Both the position numbers and the translations under genes were made by a program. Shown here piece after piece: positions 11,860 through 23,300 of a stretch of DNA of 64,000 nucleotides. Below the pieces are notes generated by a model. That model was not told the origin of the DNA. It did not search any database and saw only the letters and a program-made list of their open reading frames with translations. The DNA is from Dendrobium chrysotoxum (lineage: Eukaryota; Streptophyta; Magnoliopsida; Asparagales; Orchidaceae): positions 7,812,001 through 7,876,000 of the forward strand of contig CM034315.1 of the NCBI GenBank assembly GCA_019925795.1, in the 5' to 3' direction. Each line of letters starts with the position of its first letter. Position 1 is the stretch's first letter.

Positions 11860-12372
11860 CTTTAATGGGTGTATTTGACCCATTATGACTTGGGTTGACC
11901 AAGTCAACCATTGACTTGGTCAACCTAGTCAAATAGACCCACAAGATGAGGGGATTTGGTCCATGGGTCAAGGGATGGGTAAAGGTTTGATTCAAATTTG
12001 ATTTGGGTTGATTTAGACCCATTAGGGTCTATATGGGTCAACCTGGGTTGACCTGGTCAACCAGGTTGACCCAGGGCTAAGACCTAGGCCCAATGGGTCA
12101 AGCCTGACCCACTGAGTCCAGTGGAGGAGAGAATAGGGCTTGGAGAGCCCTGGATTGAGTTTGGGTTTGGTTTGAACTAGTTTTAGACCCATATGGGTCT
12201 AATGGGTCAACCTGGGTTGACCTGGTCAACCAGGTTGACCCAGGGCCTGGGTCTGGGCTCAACAGACCCAATTTGACTCATTGAACACAAGGGAGAGGGT
12301 ATGGGCCCTGACTTGGTCAATTTGACCAAGTCAACTCCCTTGACCAAGCCTGGGAGGAAATCAGGGTCAACA
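11860..12372 (-). promoter_or_regulatory. U3 region dense in W-box cores (TTGAC)
   Basis: By eye about 22 TTGAC/GTCAA cores in roughly 510 bp, many as TTGACC/GGTCAA, including two copies of an interleaved block with GGTTGACC, GGTCAACC and GGTTGACC (about 12035-12072 and 12207-12243). TTGACC/T is the WRKY-binding W-box. The cluster is directly upstream of the TATA-like box and is repeated at about 32970-33481. Confidence 0.55.
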
Positions 12373-12389
12373 AACGGACCCCCAACAGG
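12373..12389 (-). other. Position of the polypurine tract (weak)
   Basis: In element sense the bases just before the 3' LTR read TGTTGGGGGTCCGTT. Only the GGGGG core is purine-rich, so the plus-strand primer site is inferred mainly from position. Confidence 0.35.
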
Positions 12390-12873
12390 AGTGGCGAACA
12401 AACTAGTGAACCGCTCGTGTTGGCGTTGACCGAATGTGACAGAAGAAGTAGAGTAAAGGTTCTAGGAAAGAGCACCAAAAGAGGTGAAAGAGAGCAAAGG
12501 GGGATCTTCTCCTGGCCTTGCCTTACAGCAAGGGCAGAGCCAAGGAGAAAGTGGAAAGCAAAATAGTAACAAGTCACAAAAATGTGACAGAGTAAAGGGA
12601 AATCCCATCCTCACCTTGCCCTGTAGCAAGGGCAGAGCTGAGGGGGAGACCAAAAAAAAAGGTGAGGTAGTAAAGAAAACCAACTATCCATCTGACCGCA
12701 TCGAAACCACAAGATGGAGGGTGAAAGGGTGGTGAGGTATGCCTTCCAGGGACACTGTCAGGCTCACTCGACCAAGTAAGGTCTGATGTCTGCTTGATCA
12801 GAGCAAAACAATCAGAGAAGAAGTAGTGGTGAGGAATGCCTCCCAGGGACACTGTCGGGCTCACTCAACCAGG

Positions 12874-13584
12874 TAAGTAAAACCAACTACCTGACTGTTC
12901 ATTTCAAACAGCAGAATAGAAGGTGAAAGGATCCCGTCTCCTCCTGCTCCTTTCGGAACAGCGGATAGGGGTGACTCAATACTTCTGTCTGACCTCAACA
13001 AAAGTAAATAAGCCACAAAATTGGAGTCTGCGTAGTCTTTTACAGAACATCCAGAGTAAAGGGGTGGTGAGGAATGCCTCCCAGGGACTCTGTCGGGCTC
13101 TCTCAACCGGTAAGTAAAACCAACTACCTGACTGTTCATTTCAAACAGCAGAATAGAAGGTGAAAGGATCCCGTCTCCTCCTGCTCCTTTCGGAACAGCG
13201 GATAGGGGTGACTCAATACTTCTGCCTGACCTCAGCAAAAGTAAATAAGCCACGAAATTGGAGTCTGCGTAGTCTTTTACAGAACATCCAGAGTAAAGGG
13301 GTGGTGAGGAATGCCTCCCAGGGACTCTGTCGGGCTCTCTCGACCGGTAAGTAAAACCAACTACCTGACTGTTCATTTCAAACAGCAGAATAGAAGGTGA
13401 AAGGATCCCGTCTCCTCCTGCTCCTTTCGGAACAACGGATAGGGGTGACTCAATACTTCTGCCTGACCTCAGTAAAAGTAAATAAGCCACGAAATTGGAG
13501 TCTGCGTAGTCTTTTACAGAACATCCAGAGTAAAAGTGGTGGTGGGGAATGCCTCCCAGGGACTCTGTCGGGCTCCCACTCAAC
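12874..13584. repeat. Three tandem copies of a 237-bp unit
   Basis: Units start with TAAGTAAAACCAAC at about 12874, 13111 and 13348 and are nearly identical. Degenerate relatives with TGCCTCSCAGGG and TCTGATGTCT extend the array on both sides (about 12600-13890). A 240-codon frame across it is only the repeat read in frame (79 residues per unit). Confidence 0.9.
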
Positions 13585-14159
13585 CGGGTAAAGTCTGATG
13601 TCTGCTTGATCAGAGCAAGACGACCAGGGTAAGGGTCTGATGTCTACCAGAGCGGTAGGACAGTCAGGGTAAAGGTGTGGTGAGCTATGCCTCGCAGGGG
13701 CTCTGCGGGGTGCTCCCAACCAAGTAAAGCCTGATGTCTACTCGGCGCATATGCCTGCAGCAGAGCAATCAGGAAAAAGAGATGGTGAGATATGCCTCGC
13801 AGGGGCTCTGTGGGGCACTCTCAACCAAGTAAAGTCTGATGCCTACCCGGCGCATATGCCTGCAGTAGAGCAATCAGGGGAAAGTCATCTCAACCATACC
13901 CTAACACGCATATGCGTAGGGATGGGAAGAGGAGTAGGAAATGGAAAATTTCAAAGAGAGAGGGGTCGCCTAAGGAGTTTCAAACTAGTGTTTTGGGTAC
14001 CACGTGGTAGAGGACAAGTCGTCGTGGCCACGAGTATCCAAATGCCAGTGAAACTGCCTAGGCGAAACCAAAATCATACAAACCTGGAAGCACCAGAGTG
14101 GTGCCTCGAGAGACCATAGGGAAAGGTACGCCCTCAACAAAGTGTGAGAGGGGTGGTCT

Positions 14160-15060
14160 CATTCCCACTGAGTAGCTAAAGTAGCAAGGAGGACACACTT
14201 GCTATAGAGAAAAGGACTATATCATAGAGAAATAATCATAGAAGACTACAGTGGTACGTCCACATAAGCTAGTGGGACCCTGTAGGGGTGGAAAGCAACA
14301 TAAACACATCCAAGGGACCGCTCCACAGCCAAGAGTCGGGTCACGGTGGGAAAGTATGTCACTCTGAGACAAGTGAAATGATTTTCTGCTAGAAAATCAA
14401 AGTTCACTAAGAAGCGACGCTAACATCTGAGACTTGATGTACTGCGTCACAACTAGGAAAGCATACAAGAGTACCGAGGGGACACACTCGCCACTAAGGG
14501 AAGTAATCATTGCGTATGAATGATATTTGTGAAAAGCTCACAGTAGTGGTACCCACACAAACTGGTGGGACCCTATGGAAAGTGGAATAATATCAGTGCA
14601 TCCGTAGAGCTACCCCAGCAGCTGAGGGTAGAGTTCGAATGAGAGAGAGAGTAAAGTAGAAACTGAGTTGATTTTCTGCTAGAAAATCAGAGCTCTCAAG
14701 TCAGTGATGCTAACGCCGGTAACCAGGCGTACTGCAACACTACTGGGGAAACAGCTCAGGATGGCGAGGAGACACACTCGCCATTGAGGGAGATGATTTA
14801 TGAGTAAAATCAATAAACATCAAACATCACAGCGGTAACACTCACCCTGACCGGGGGGACCCTGTGAGAGGCAGGAGCGACACTACCAAACCCATAGGAC
14901 TGCTCTAGTAGCTGAGAGCAAGGTGAGGGTGAAAACGTAGGTCACTAAAAGAAACTGGAGAGCTGATTTCCTACTAGGGAATCAGAGCTCGCGAAGGTGA
15001 GATGTTAACATCTTGAGCAAGATGTATCACACCACTAACAAGGACTATCATGATTGTAAA
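14160..15060 (-). repeat. Three diverged tandem units (~290 bp) with conserved hairpins
   Basis: Each unit has a GACACACTYGC motif, a stem around GTGGGACCCTRTG, and a hairpin GATTTTC-TGCTA-GAAAATC. The hairpins are at 14380-14398, 14670-14688 and 14965-14983; in the third the arms read GATTTCC/GGGAATC, keeping pairing. The other stem is CTACAG/CTGTAG (14246, 14280) in unit 1 and TCACAG/CTGTGA (14827, 14862) in unit 3. Sequence drifts while pairing is kept. Confidence 0.7.
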
Positions 15061-16139
15061 AGATCATAATAATCACAAGTGCAAACTCATCCTCGAAGCG
15101 ATCACTTAGACGCTTCGTAGGAGAAGAAAAGAAAGACTTTGGGGAATTTGAGCTCTTAGAGAGTATTACCGGGTTCCACCTGTGACAAGGGCAACCGGTT
15201 TTGCTCTACTGAGAGCTTCCCTCTTTTACTGTATAGATGCATATTTTTTGTATGTTCACAATCATAGACTAAATATGTCTCGTACTGTCGAAGATAACAC
15301 GCGGTAGAGGGAACGTTTACCATATCCATGTGTTACTCCTAGTATGAGACATCCTCTAATGATTGGAACTCACAGAGGGAGGCAGGATTGGCTTTGATGA
15401 CCCAGGCCATATTTGCCACATGAATAGAACTGGGGGCACAATCTGAACATGATTTATATGTGAATAAAATTTAGATTAGGATAGTGGATCAACATTACCC
15501 TCCCTAGTTAGCATAGGTTGGTATGGACCCAGTACAAAGGACGTCTGACTTGGTTTTGATATTCCAGACCACACTTGGGAGCACCAAGTGAAACTGGGGG
15601 AACAGAGAGGGGGAAACTCCCAAATTACCAGAACTCAGAAGAGGAAGGTAGAATAAATACGAGACTCCTATCAGTCCTTAAGAATGGTCTATAACCAGAT
15701 GGTGGGGTCAAAATATTTTTGTGCACAAATTTTTAAAAGAATATGGCAAGCATTTAAACAAACTCAATAGTGTGACCACTAAGAGATGTTTAAGCACTCA
15801 CCAATTAATCTGAGATAAGTCTGATTCATACATTTCCTAAAGAGTGAAAATTTCATCAGAGAGTGAAAGGATCATTTTTAGAAATGAAAAATTAACCCCT
15901 GAATCATCTTGAACCTTAGAAAAGGTTCAGAAAGTTCAGCAATATGGGTTGACTCCATCTAAACCCGAAAAGGTTAGGGATTTAAATTTTGCTAACCCAG
16001 CTTAAGCTCCCTACAAGCTAAGCTGGGCTTTCTCCCTTACATATTATGAATAAATATCTAATTCAAAAGGGTGTAAATTAGAGAGAGAAACTGAATCTTC
16101 TCAATCTTCTTGCATGAGAATATTTTTATATCTAATAGA

Positions 16140-16990
16140 ACATCCTTGCACGATGATGAATCCAAAATCATGATTTTTAAACTCAAGTGTCACGAATATC
16201 AAGGGGTGTGGATTTTCTGAGACTTAGAGATTTACAAGAAAGGGAAGCCATTTACTTATCCACTTTGGGCTCATTTTGAGCCCCTCAACTTGATTTGGCG
16301 CACTGCGCATCTTTTAATTACTTGATACACTTTGTGTATCCTTGACTTTATGACACATTTTGCGCAACTTTCCACTTTTGATACACTTTGTGTATCTTCA
16401 ATTTTTGGCGCACTGCGCATCTTTTCACTTTTGATACACTTTGTGTATCTTTGATTTCATAATTGGCTCCCTTTCTAAACCTCTAAACGAAAATTTTCTC
16501 AGTTGTAAGATTATCTTCCAAACATAAGAGAAGAAAAACTCACTCTCTCGTGCAAGGAAGAAGAACCCACAAAGCAAATCCAATCTTATGATAAGAATGA
16601 ATGACTTGAATAAGAAAATTATGAGGTAGATTCATTAGCGTGCGAAAGACGCCTATGAGATAGAAAACTGCAAGATGATTGGGAAAATATGCGTCTCTAA
16701 ATCTAATTTCAATTTGATATAGATTTTAGTTCAAAATAGGAAATCATCCCAAGGAAGGGATGAGAGAGAAGGCATACATTTTTTCTTTTGAATCATTATA
16801 ATTGTCCTTCAAGCGTTTAGAGGAGTCAACCACCAATTACTTAATTTTCTATAGAAGACGGGTAAATCTTTCATTAGGAAAAATAAATTCTATACTTTCT
16901 AAGGAAAAATTCTCTAAAAAGTCCACTTTGTGTTTCAAGCTCTCAGACTTTTCTCAGATTAATCTTTCTTTTAAAAATTTTGCACATTAA
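16140..16990 (-). other. Module shared with the Copia element at 53570-54240
   Basis: Contains three copies of the hairpin GATACAC-TTT-GTGTATC (16324, 16380, 16433), GGCGCACTGCGCAT repeats and GGGCTC-ATTTT-GAGCCC (16267-16283). A clearly homologous stretch in the same order, and in the same orientation relative to its host element, lies in the 3' region of the Sirevirus-like Copia at 53570-54240. No coding function is seen. Confidence 0.6.
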
Positions 16991-17306
16991 ATTTAAAGAT
17001 CCCACTATTGAAAATAGAACTTGAATTTGTATTTGGACTGATATGGGTCAAAGTCTGGCCTAGAAGAGTTCAGACAAGGGAGATGATAGAGACTGGAGTT
17101 TTATGTCAGTGTACGAACCATATCATCTCACCTCATCACCCCTAAGGATAGCCTCATACTTCTCGTAACAAATATCGTGTGGTAGAGGACAAATCGTCGT
17201 GGCCACACAGACTGTCGAAAAGTGAAGAAACCCCTCCAAAGGGGGGACATATACAGGGGAGTATTTGCAGGCGGTAAGGAGACCCCCTCCCTCTCGAAGA
17301 GTGAAC

Positions 17307-20300
17307 TCAGGCATAGTACTTTTTCAAGTACTGCCCGTTGATGACAGGCATAGGGTGAACACCATTGGCATCAACGAGTAGGTAGGCACCACCTTCATAA
17401 ACTTGCTCTACGGCAAAGGGGCCTTCCCAAACAGGCTCGAACTTACCACTTCGGCGACGGCGCGAAATGATAGGTCTGCGTAAAACAAGGACCAACTCGC
17501 CGACCCGGAAAGCACGGGGTCGGACAAGGCGATCATGTGATCGAGCCATACGTGCCTGGTATAGTTTGAGGTTCTGATAAGCTTGTAGGCGAAGCTCTTC
17601 TAAACCATCAAGCTCTTCCGTCCGTAGTCGGGCGTTATCTTCGTGGGAAAGATTGTGGCTGACTGCCACACGTAACGAGGGGAGCTCGACCTCAAGTGGG
17701 AGGACGGCCTCGACCCCGAAAGCCAAAGCATATGGGGTAGACTGAGTAGGAGTACGGTACGTAGTCCTATAGGCCCATAGTGCTTCGGGAAGTCTATCGT
17801 GCCACTCTCGTTTGTTTGCAACCAAGATTTTTCTTATTAATTGCACGAGAGTTTTGTTGAATGCTTCCGCCAAGCCATTGGCCTTGGGATAGTAAATTGA
17901 AGAGTATCGCCAATTGATGTTATGACGGCGGGCAAATCTGGCAATTTTGGTGCTTCTAAATGACGGGCCATTATCGGAGATGATACGGCGCGGGACACCA
18001 AAGCGATAGACAATATGATCACGAAAGAAACGCATCACATCTTCTGATTTGACCTCCTTAAGTGGCACAGCCTCTGCCCACTTAGAGAAGTAATCAGTGG
18101 CAGCTAAAATGAACCTATGGCCCTTAAAGGAAGGAGGGTCAATAGGACCCACTACATCCGTGCCCCAGCCCTCGAATGGCCAAGATGATACAGTAGGGTG
18201 CAGCGGATTAGGGGGTTGGTGAATTACCGTGCCATGGATTTGGCACTGGTGGCACTTTCTAGCGTGCTCCATACAATCACGGATCATAGTCGGCCAATAG
18301 TAACCGAGGCGTTTAATTCTGCCTTTCATTTTTGGTCCGGACTGATGGGCACCGCAAAGACCTTCATGTATCTCGCCCATGACCTTGCGAGCCTCCTCGT
18401 TGTTGAGGCAACGCAACCACATTTGGTCGAAAGAACGTCGATACAAGGTATCATTCACATAAGTGAATGACAGGGCTCTCTTTCTGACCTGGGCAGCAAG
18501 AGATCTATCATCTGGAAGCCTGCCATGCTTCAAATACTCTATAAAGGGTACTCTCCAGTCTGATTCTTCCCCAACTGAGAACACTGTGAGGGTCTGATCG
18601 GGAGAAGACAGGTCTGCGGGGCATAGGGCTTGACGGCACTGGACAACGATAGACAGTGGGTTGCCAGTTGGGTCAGCCAGTTCCTTTGCTAACTTAGCTA
18701 ATGCATCTGCCTTGCCATTGGCAGATCTAGGGATTTTAGCTAAGGTCACTTCAGGAATCAAACACAAGAGCTCCATTGCCTTGCTGTGATAAGGCAAGAG
18801 CTCAGGTTTAAGCACTTTGTAGACTCCCGCTACTTGATTTATGATCAGTTGTGAGTCTCCAAAGATTTTCACCCGCATGACATTCATCTGAATGGCCAAC
18901 TCTAGTCCCAAAATCAGAGCTTCGTACTCAGCTTCATTATTGGTACGAGGTTCTGAAAGACTGTAGGAATATCTCAGAGTGTGACCTTCAGGGGATACGA
19001 AAATGAGGCCCAGACCTACCCTAACTATAGAAGTTTCGTTCGGGCTCAAGGCTCTAACGGATGACGCACCGTCGAAGTAAAACTCCCAAGTAGGGGACTC
19101 CTGCTCCTCCGCACTCATGATTAGCTCGTCAGGCAGCTCATCATTGAGTGGGGAGTCTGCAGGGATCGGGTGAGCAGCAAGAAAATCAGCTAGAGCCTGT
19201 CCTTTGACGGCCCGCTGCGGAACGAAAGTGATGTCAAACTGCAGTAGGATCATAGACCATCGTGCCAGACGACCTGAGAGGGTCGGACGGGTCATCAGAT
19301 ACTGCAAGGGGTTGACTCGAGAGATTAGGTTGACCTTGTGTGAAAGCATATAATGCCTAAGCTTCTGTACCGCGAAGATCAAGGCTAAACACTGCTTTTC
19401 CATCGCGGGGTACTTCAGCTCTGCGGGTATCAACCGTCTACTGAGGTAGTACAAGGCATTCTCCTTGCCTTCCTCATTCTCTTGAGCCAATAATGCACCC
19501 AAGGACTCATCCAGGGCCGTAGTGTAGAGAATTAACGGCCTCCCCGGGATGGGTGCAGCTAAAACAGGGGGGTTTATCAGGTAGCGCTTTATACTCTCAA
19601 AGGCCTCCTGACAACGCTCATCCCAGTGAAAGCGGGCGTCTTTCTTTGCCAGGGCAGCAAAGGGGTGACATCTACCAGACAAATTGGAGATAAATCTCCG
19701 CAGGAAGGCTAGCTTTCCTTGAAAAGACCTTAGCTGGGTAAGGCTTTTAGGGGGTTTTAGATCTACTATGGCTTTGATCATGGAAGGATCAATCTCAATG
19801 CCACGGTAGCGAACTATAAACCCCAGGAACTTTCCTGCACTAACTCCAAATGCGCATTTTAGAGGGTTCATTTTCAAATCATATTTGCGTAGGCGTTCAA
19901 AAACGATTCGTAGATCTCGAAGGTGATCTCCACGGACCTTGCTTTTGACTACCAGATCATCCACATAGCATTCAACTTGCTCGTGTATCATCTCGTCAAA
20001 GATAACAGTCATAGCACGTTGATAAGTGGCCCCGGCATTCTTGAGACCAAAGGGCATCACCTTGTAGCAGAACACACCTATAGGTGTGCGAAACGCAGTA
20101 AACTTTTCCTCTTCGGGGTCCATCTTTATCTGATTGTAACCAGATGAACCATCCATGAAGGAGAAAATGCTATGGGACGACGCTATATCCACCATAAGCT
20201 CGGGGATAGGAAGAGGAAAATCGTCCTTAGGATATGCCTTGTTTAAATCACGAAAGTCGATACAGACACGAATCTGCCCGTTCTTTTTCCGGACTGGAAC

Positions 20301-23300
20301 AATGTTGGCAAGCCAAGTAGGGTACTTCTCTTCACGAATGAAATCGGCCTCTATAAGCTTCTTAGTCTCAGCGATCACCTGTTGTTCTATTTCTAACCTC
20401 ATCCTGCGAGGTGCTTGTTTAACAGGGACTGCATCAGACTTAATGGCTAGTTTATGGACTGCTACATCTGGATTTAGACCAGACATCTCGGTGTAGTTCC
20501 AGGCAAAGCAATCTTTAAACTCTGAGAGTAGCTCGATGTATTCTTGAGCCTCTGAGTCAGATAACAAGACACTATGAAAAATAGGTCTAGGATCTGATTC
20601 AGTGCCTAAGTTTACCTCACACAATTCGTCCATGGCAGAAGTGATGCCATCTTCAAACTCTTGAGGAGCATCGAGTACTCTATCCTCATCATCACCCGGG
20701 TCTTCTTTATCGGTAAGAGAAACAACCGGGTATGAGTGGGAAACCGTTCGGATGTTAGCATGGTTAGGTGAGCTCTGCTCGACATAACCTAAACCTTGCT
20801 TAGTTTGAGGCATATCAGTCCGCCAAACACGAGCCTGTCGTAGAGCTTGTTCATCTGACCAAGTCGAGATGACTGCACCCCGCTCTACACAGTCTTCCAC
20901 GAAAGGGGAAAAATAACGAGGGGCAGTTGTGACCCTGTTATCTATAGCGGTCTCCGCTGAACCCTGACTCCCAGGACCCAGTGGGGCACCTACACTATGG
21001 GATAACGAGGCACACTCACTAGCTCTTGGTGGCACAAAGGTTTCGTACAGAGGAGGCGGAGGGCGACCTCTAACTTGTAGTGCGCCACCATCACTGGTGG
21101 AGGGGGTAACCAAAGATCTTTGGTGAGACTCCTCAACTCTTATTCCACGTATCTGACGGGAAAGGGACTGTTGACTAGCGGTCTGACGTCGGGGGTCTAC
21201 TTCCTCGTCTGAACCACTGTCAATAACTAAACCACCCTCGGGTATCAGGTACCTACAAAAGGTAGGTAGTGAACTATAATCAGTGAAGTCCGGGGCTGGT
21301 GAGGGAGCTGAGCGATGAGGGGTAATGATCATCTCATCGTCAGAGGAGTCGGACTCGACAGTCAAAGGAGAAGCATAAAGGTATGAGGGAGGAGGGATTT
21401 GAGTGTCGTAGTTTCGCGGCGGGCGAGTCGATCCTCTACCTCTACCTCTACCTCGCTCTCCCCTACCTCTACTAGGGGGAACATCGTGCCCAACTGCAAA
21501 TTGGAAAGGAGATCTAACAGGGTCTGCAGTGGAGGTATCTGCCTCAATACTAACCTGTGACGGACCTTGCACAGGTAGCTGTACAGGACCCTGTACAGTA
21601 CTGGCAGGTGTCACTGGTGACTGGGCAGAAGGAGGTTTACTCTTCTTACGAGGTATGTAATGCTCAGCATCATCGTAAATAGAGACCTCATGCACGGAAA
21701 AGGGTTGGGTATCCCCGGGAATGGAGTACTCAACTTCATTCCTCATATACTTCATACATTGGTGCAGGGTGGAGGGCACCATTCCATACTCATGAATCCA
21801 GGGCCTTCCTAAGAGAGCTCTGTATGAAGTATCTGCCTCGATCACATGAAACTTCGCCTCAGTAAGAAAATTTCCAAACTTCAGGGGTAGGGTGATAGAC
21901 CCTAGGGCACGCTGTCCTTGGTCATTGAAGCCTTTCAACATAATCTTATCGGAGGTTAACTTCAAATGACCCAGGGAGAGGCTCTTCAATGTTTCATAAC
22001 TCAGAATATTTACTGAAGCTCCTTGGTCAATGAGGACCCTGTTCAACTCATAACCATTGACTTCAGCGGTGACATACAAAGGACGATTGTGATCAGAGGT
22101 ACCCAAGAGGAGATCACGATCTGAAAAGGTAATGCACGGCATCTCTCTCAAAAGGCATGCATCTCCAACAGATTCGGAAGCAAAGAAGGCTTGATAGGAC
22201 TCTGGTTCGAGTAGTGCTTTTACCAGGGTCTCTCTCAAGTCAGAAGACATCATCAAAGCGTCATAGACACTGAGAAGGGCAGGAATTTTCCTTAAATGAG
22301 CCAGCACATTGTAATCGACCTCCAGCTGAGGGCCTTTCCCTTTCTCCTTAGACTGCTCTTGGGAGGAAGGGATAGGATCGTCCTGCTGGGTAACAATATT
22401 CTTATCTTTTTCTTTTATATTTTTAGCCATCCTCGGTGGAAGAACCTTCCCTGAACGCAAGTGAACTTCCTGTATCGAGTCGTCTTTGACAGGAGATTCA
22501 CTTGGTTCAGCGGTGATGGCCTGTGTTGGCTCCAAGGAAAGCGACTGGAGTGGGTTCTCGGATTCATCTTCTGAATCCATGTAACAACTACCCTCCGGAA
22601 TCATAAAGACCGGTTCCTCATCACACTCAGACTCTTCGTCACATGCAGAATCATCACAAGAAACATGTAAAATATTGAAAGAGTGAGTGCTAGAAGAAAT
22701 AAAAGTAGGAGCAGAACACCAGAAGTAGCCAGAATCACCTTCTTCTATTATTTCATCATCAGTTGAAGGGAGAACGAAATCCTTCAGCGTAAGTGCTGGA
22801 AGGCGTCCCGTCTTCCCCTCAGAGGTTACAACAAACTTTTCCTTTTCATACATCTTTTTATTACATAAAATAGGAAAAGAAATGTGCTCAGTAGGCACTA
22901 CAACAGGAGAAGAAAAAGGTGCTGGCGAAGAAGCTGGGCTGGCAACTGTCGATTTGGCCTGGGTAGGCCTCCTCTCAACTGCCTCTGAACTCTGAACTGT
23001 CTGCCGGATCATCTGCCTCGTCTTCCGAGAGAGTGCTAACTGCCACTCCCCCTCAGAACCTCTGGGTGATCTGCTACGACTGCTCTGTCTGCCACTCTGG
23101 CTGTCACTACAACTACTGGAGCCCGAGATCATCTGAACTGTCTGAGGTGTCTTGCCCTTGGGCTGAACCAAGTCGCTGTCCTGTAGGTGGATCTGCCCAC
23201 TAGCCATGAGCTTCTCAACTCTGTCCTTGAACACATAGCAGTCTTCTATGACATGCCCGATATGTCTGTGAAATGGACAATAGAGTGGGTGTTCTGTCTG

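Larger units (their letters stand above)
5501..12372 (-). repeat. 3' LTR of the Tat element (6,872 bp)
   Basis: In element sense it begins TGTTGACC (at 12372) and ends GGTCCACA (at 5501), so the termini are TG...CA. It contains a W-box-rich U3, a TATA-like box, a GC-rich hairpin island, about 1.2 kb of TAA-type AT-rich sequence, tandem repeats and a structured end of U5. No credible coding region is present. LTRs of this size are extreme; most plant LTRs are 0.3-5 kb. Confidence 0.92.
12373..17306 (-). other. Noncoding region between integrase and the 3' LTR
   Basis: About 4.9 kb without a convincing gene on either strand. Tat-group elements often have long 3' regions, and some (Grande) carry an antisense gene there. 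I checked the plus-strand frames (for example 13751-14119) and recognise nothing. The region is built of tandem repeats and inverted repeats, itemised separately. A hairpin motif with GGTAGAGG occurs at about 14003-14032, 15296-15334 and 17177-17208. Confidence 0.75.

Noticed and set aside
13090..13360. GTAAGTAA splice-donor-like sites at the repeat borders
   Set aside because: They lie on the strand opposite to element transcription, with no evidence of a plus-strand transcript.
12861..13583. 240-codon minus frame with internal 79-residue repeats
   Set aside because: It is the 237-bp noncoding tandem unit, whose length is a multiple of three. No domain is recognisable.
12874..13584. CRISPR-like array
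   Set aside because: Direct repeats of 237 bp with no short repeat/unique spacer pattern, inside a plant retrotransposon.
13751..14119. 122-codon plus-strand frame downstream of integrase, considered as an antisense gene like that of Grande
   Set aside because: It is made of the repeat units and I recognise no similarity to the Grande gene.
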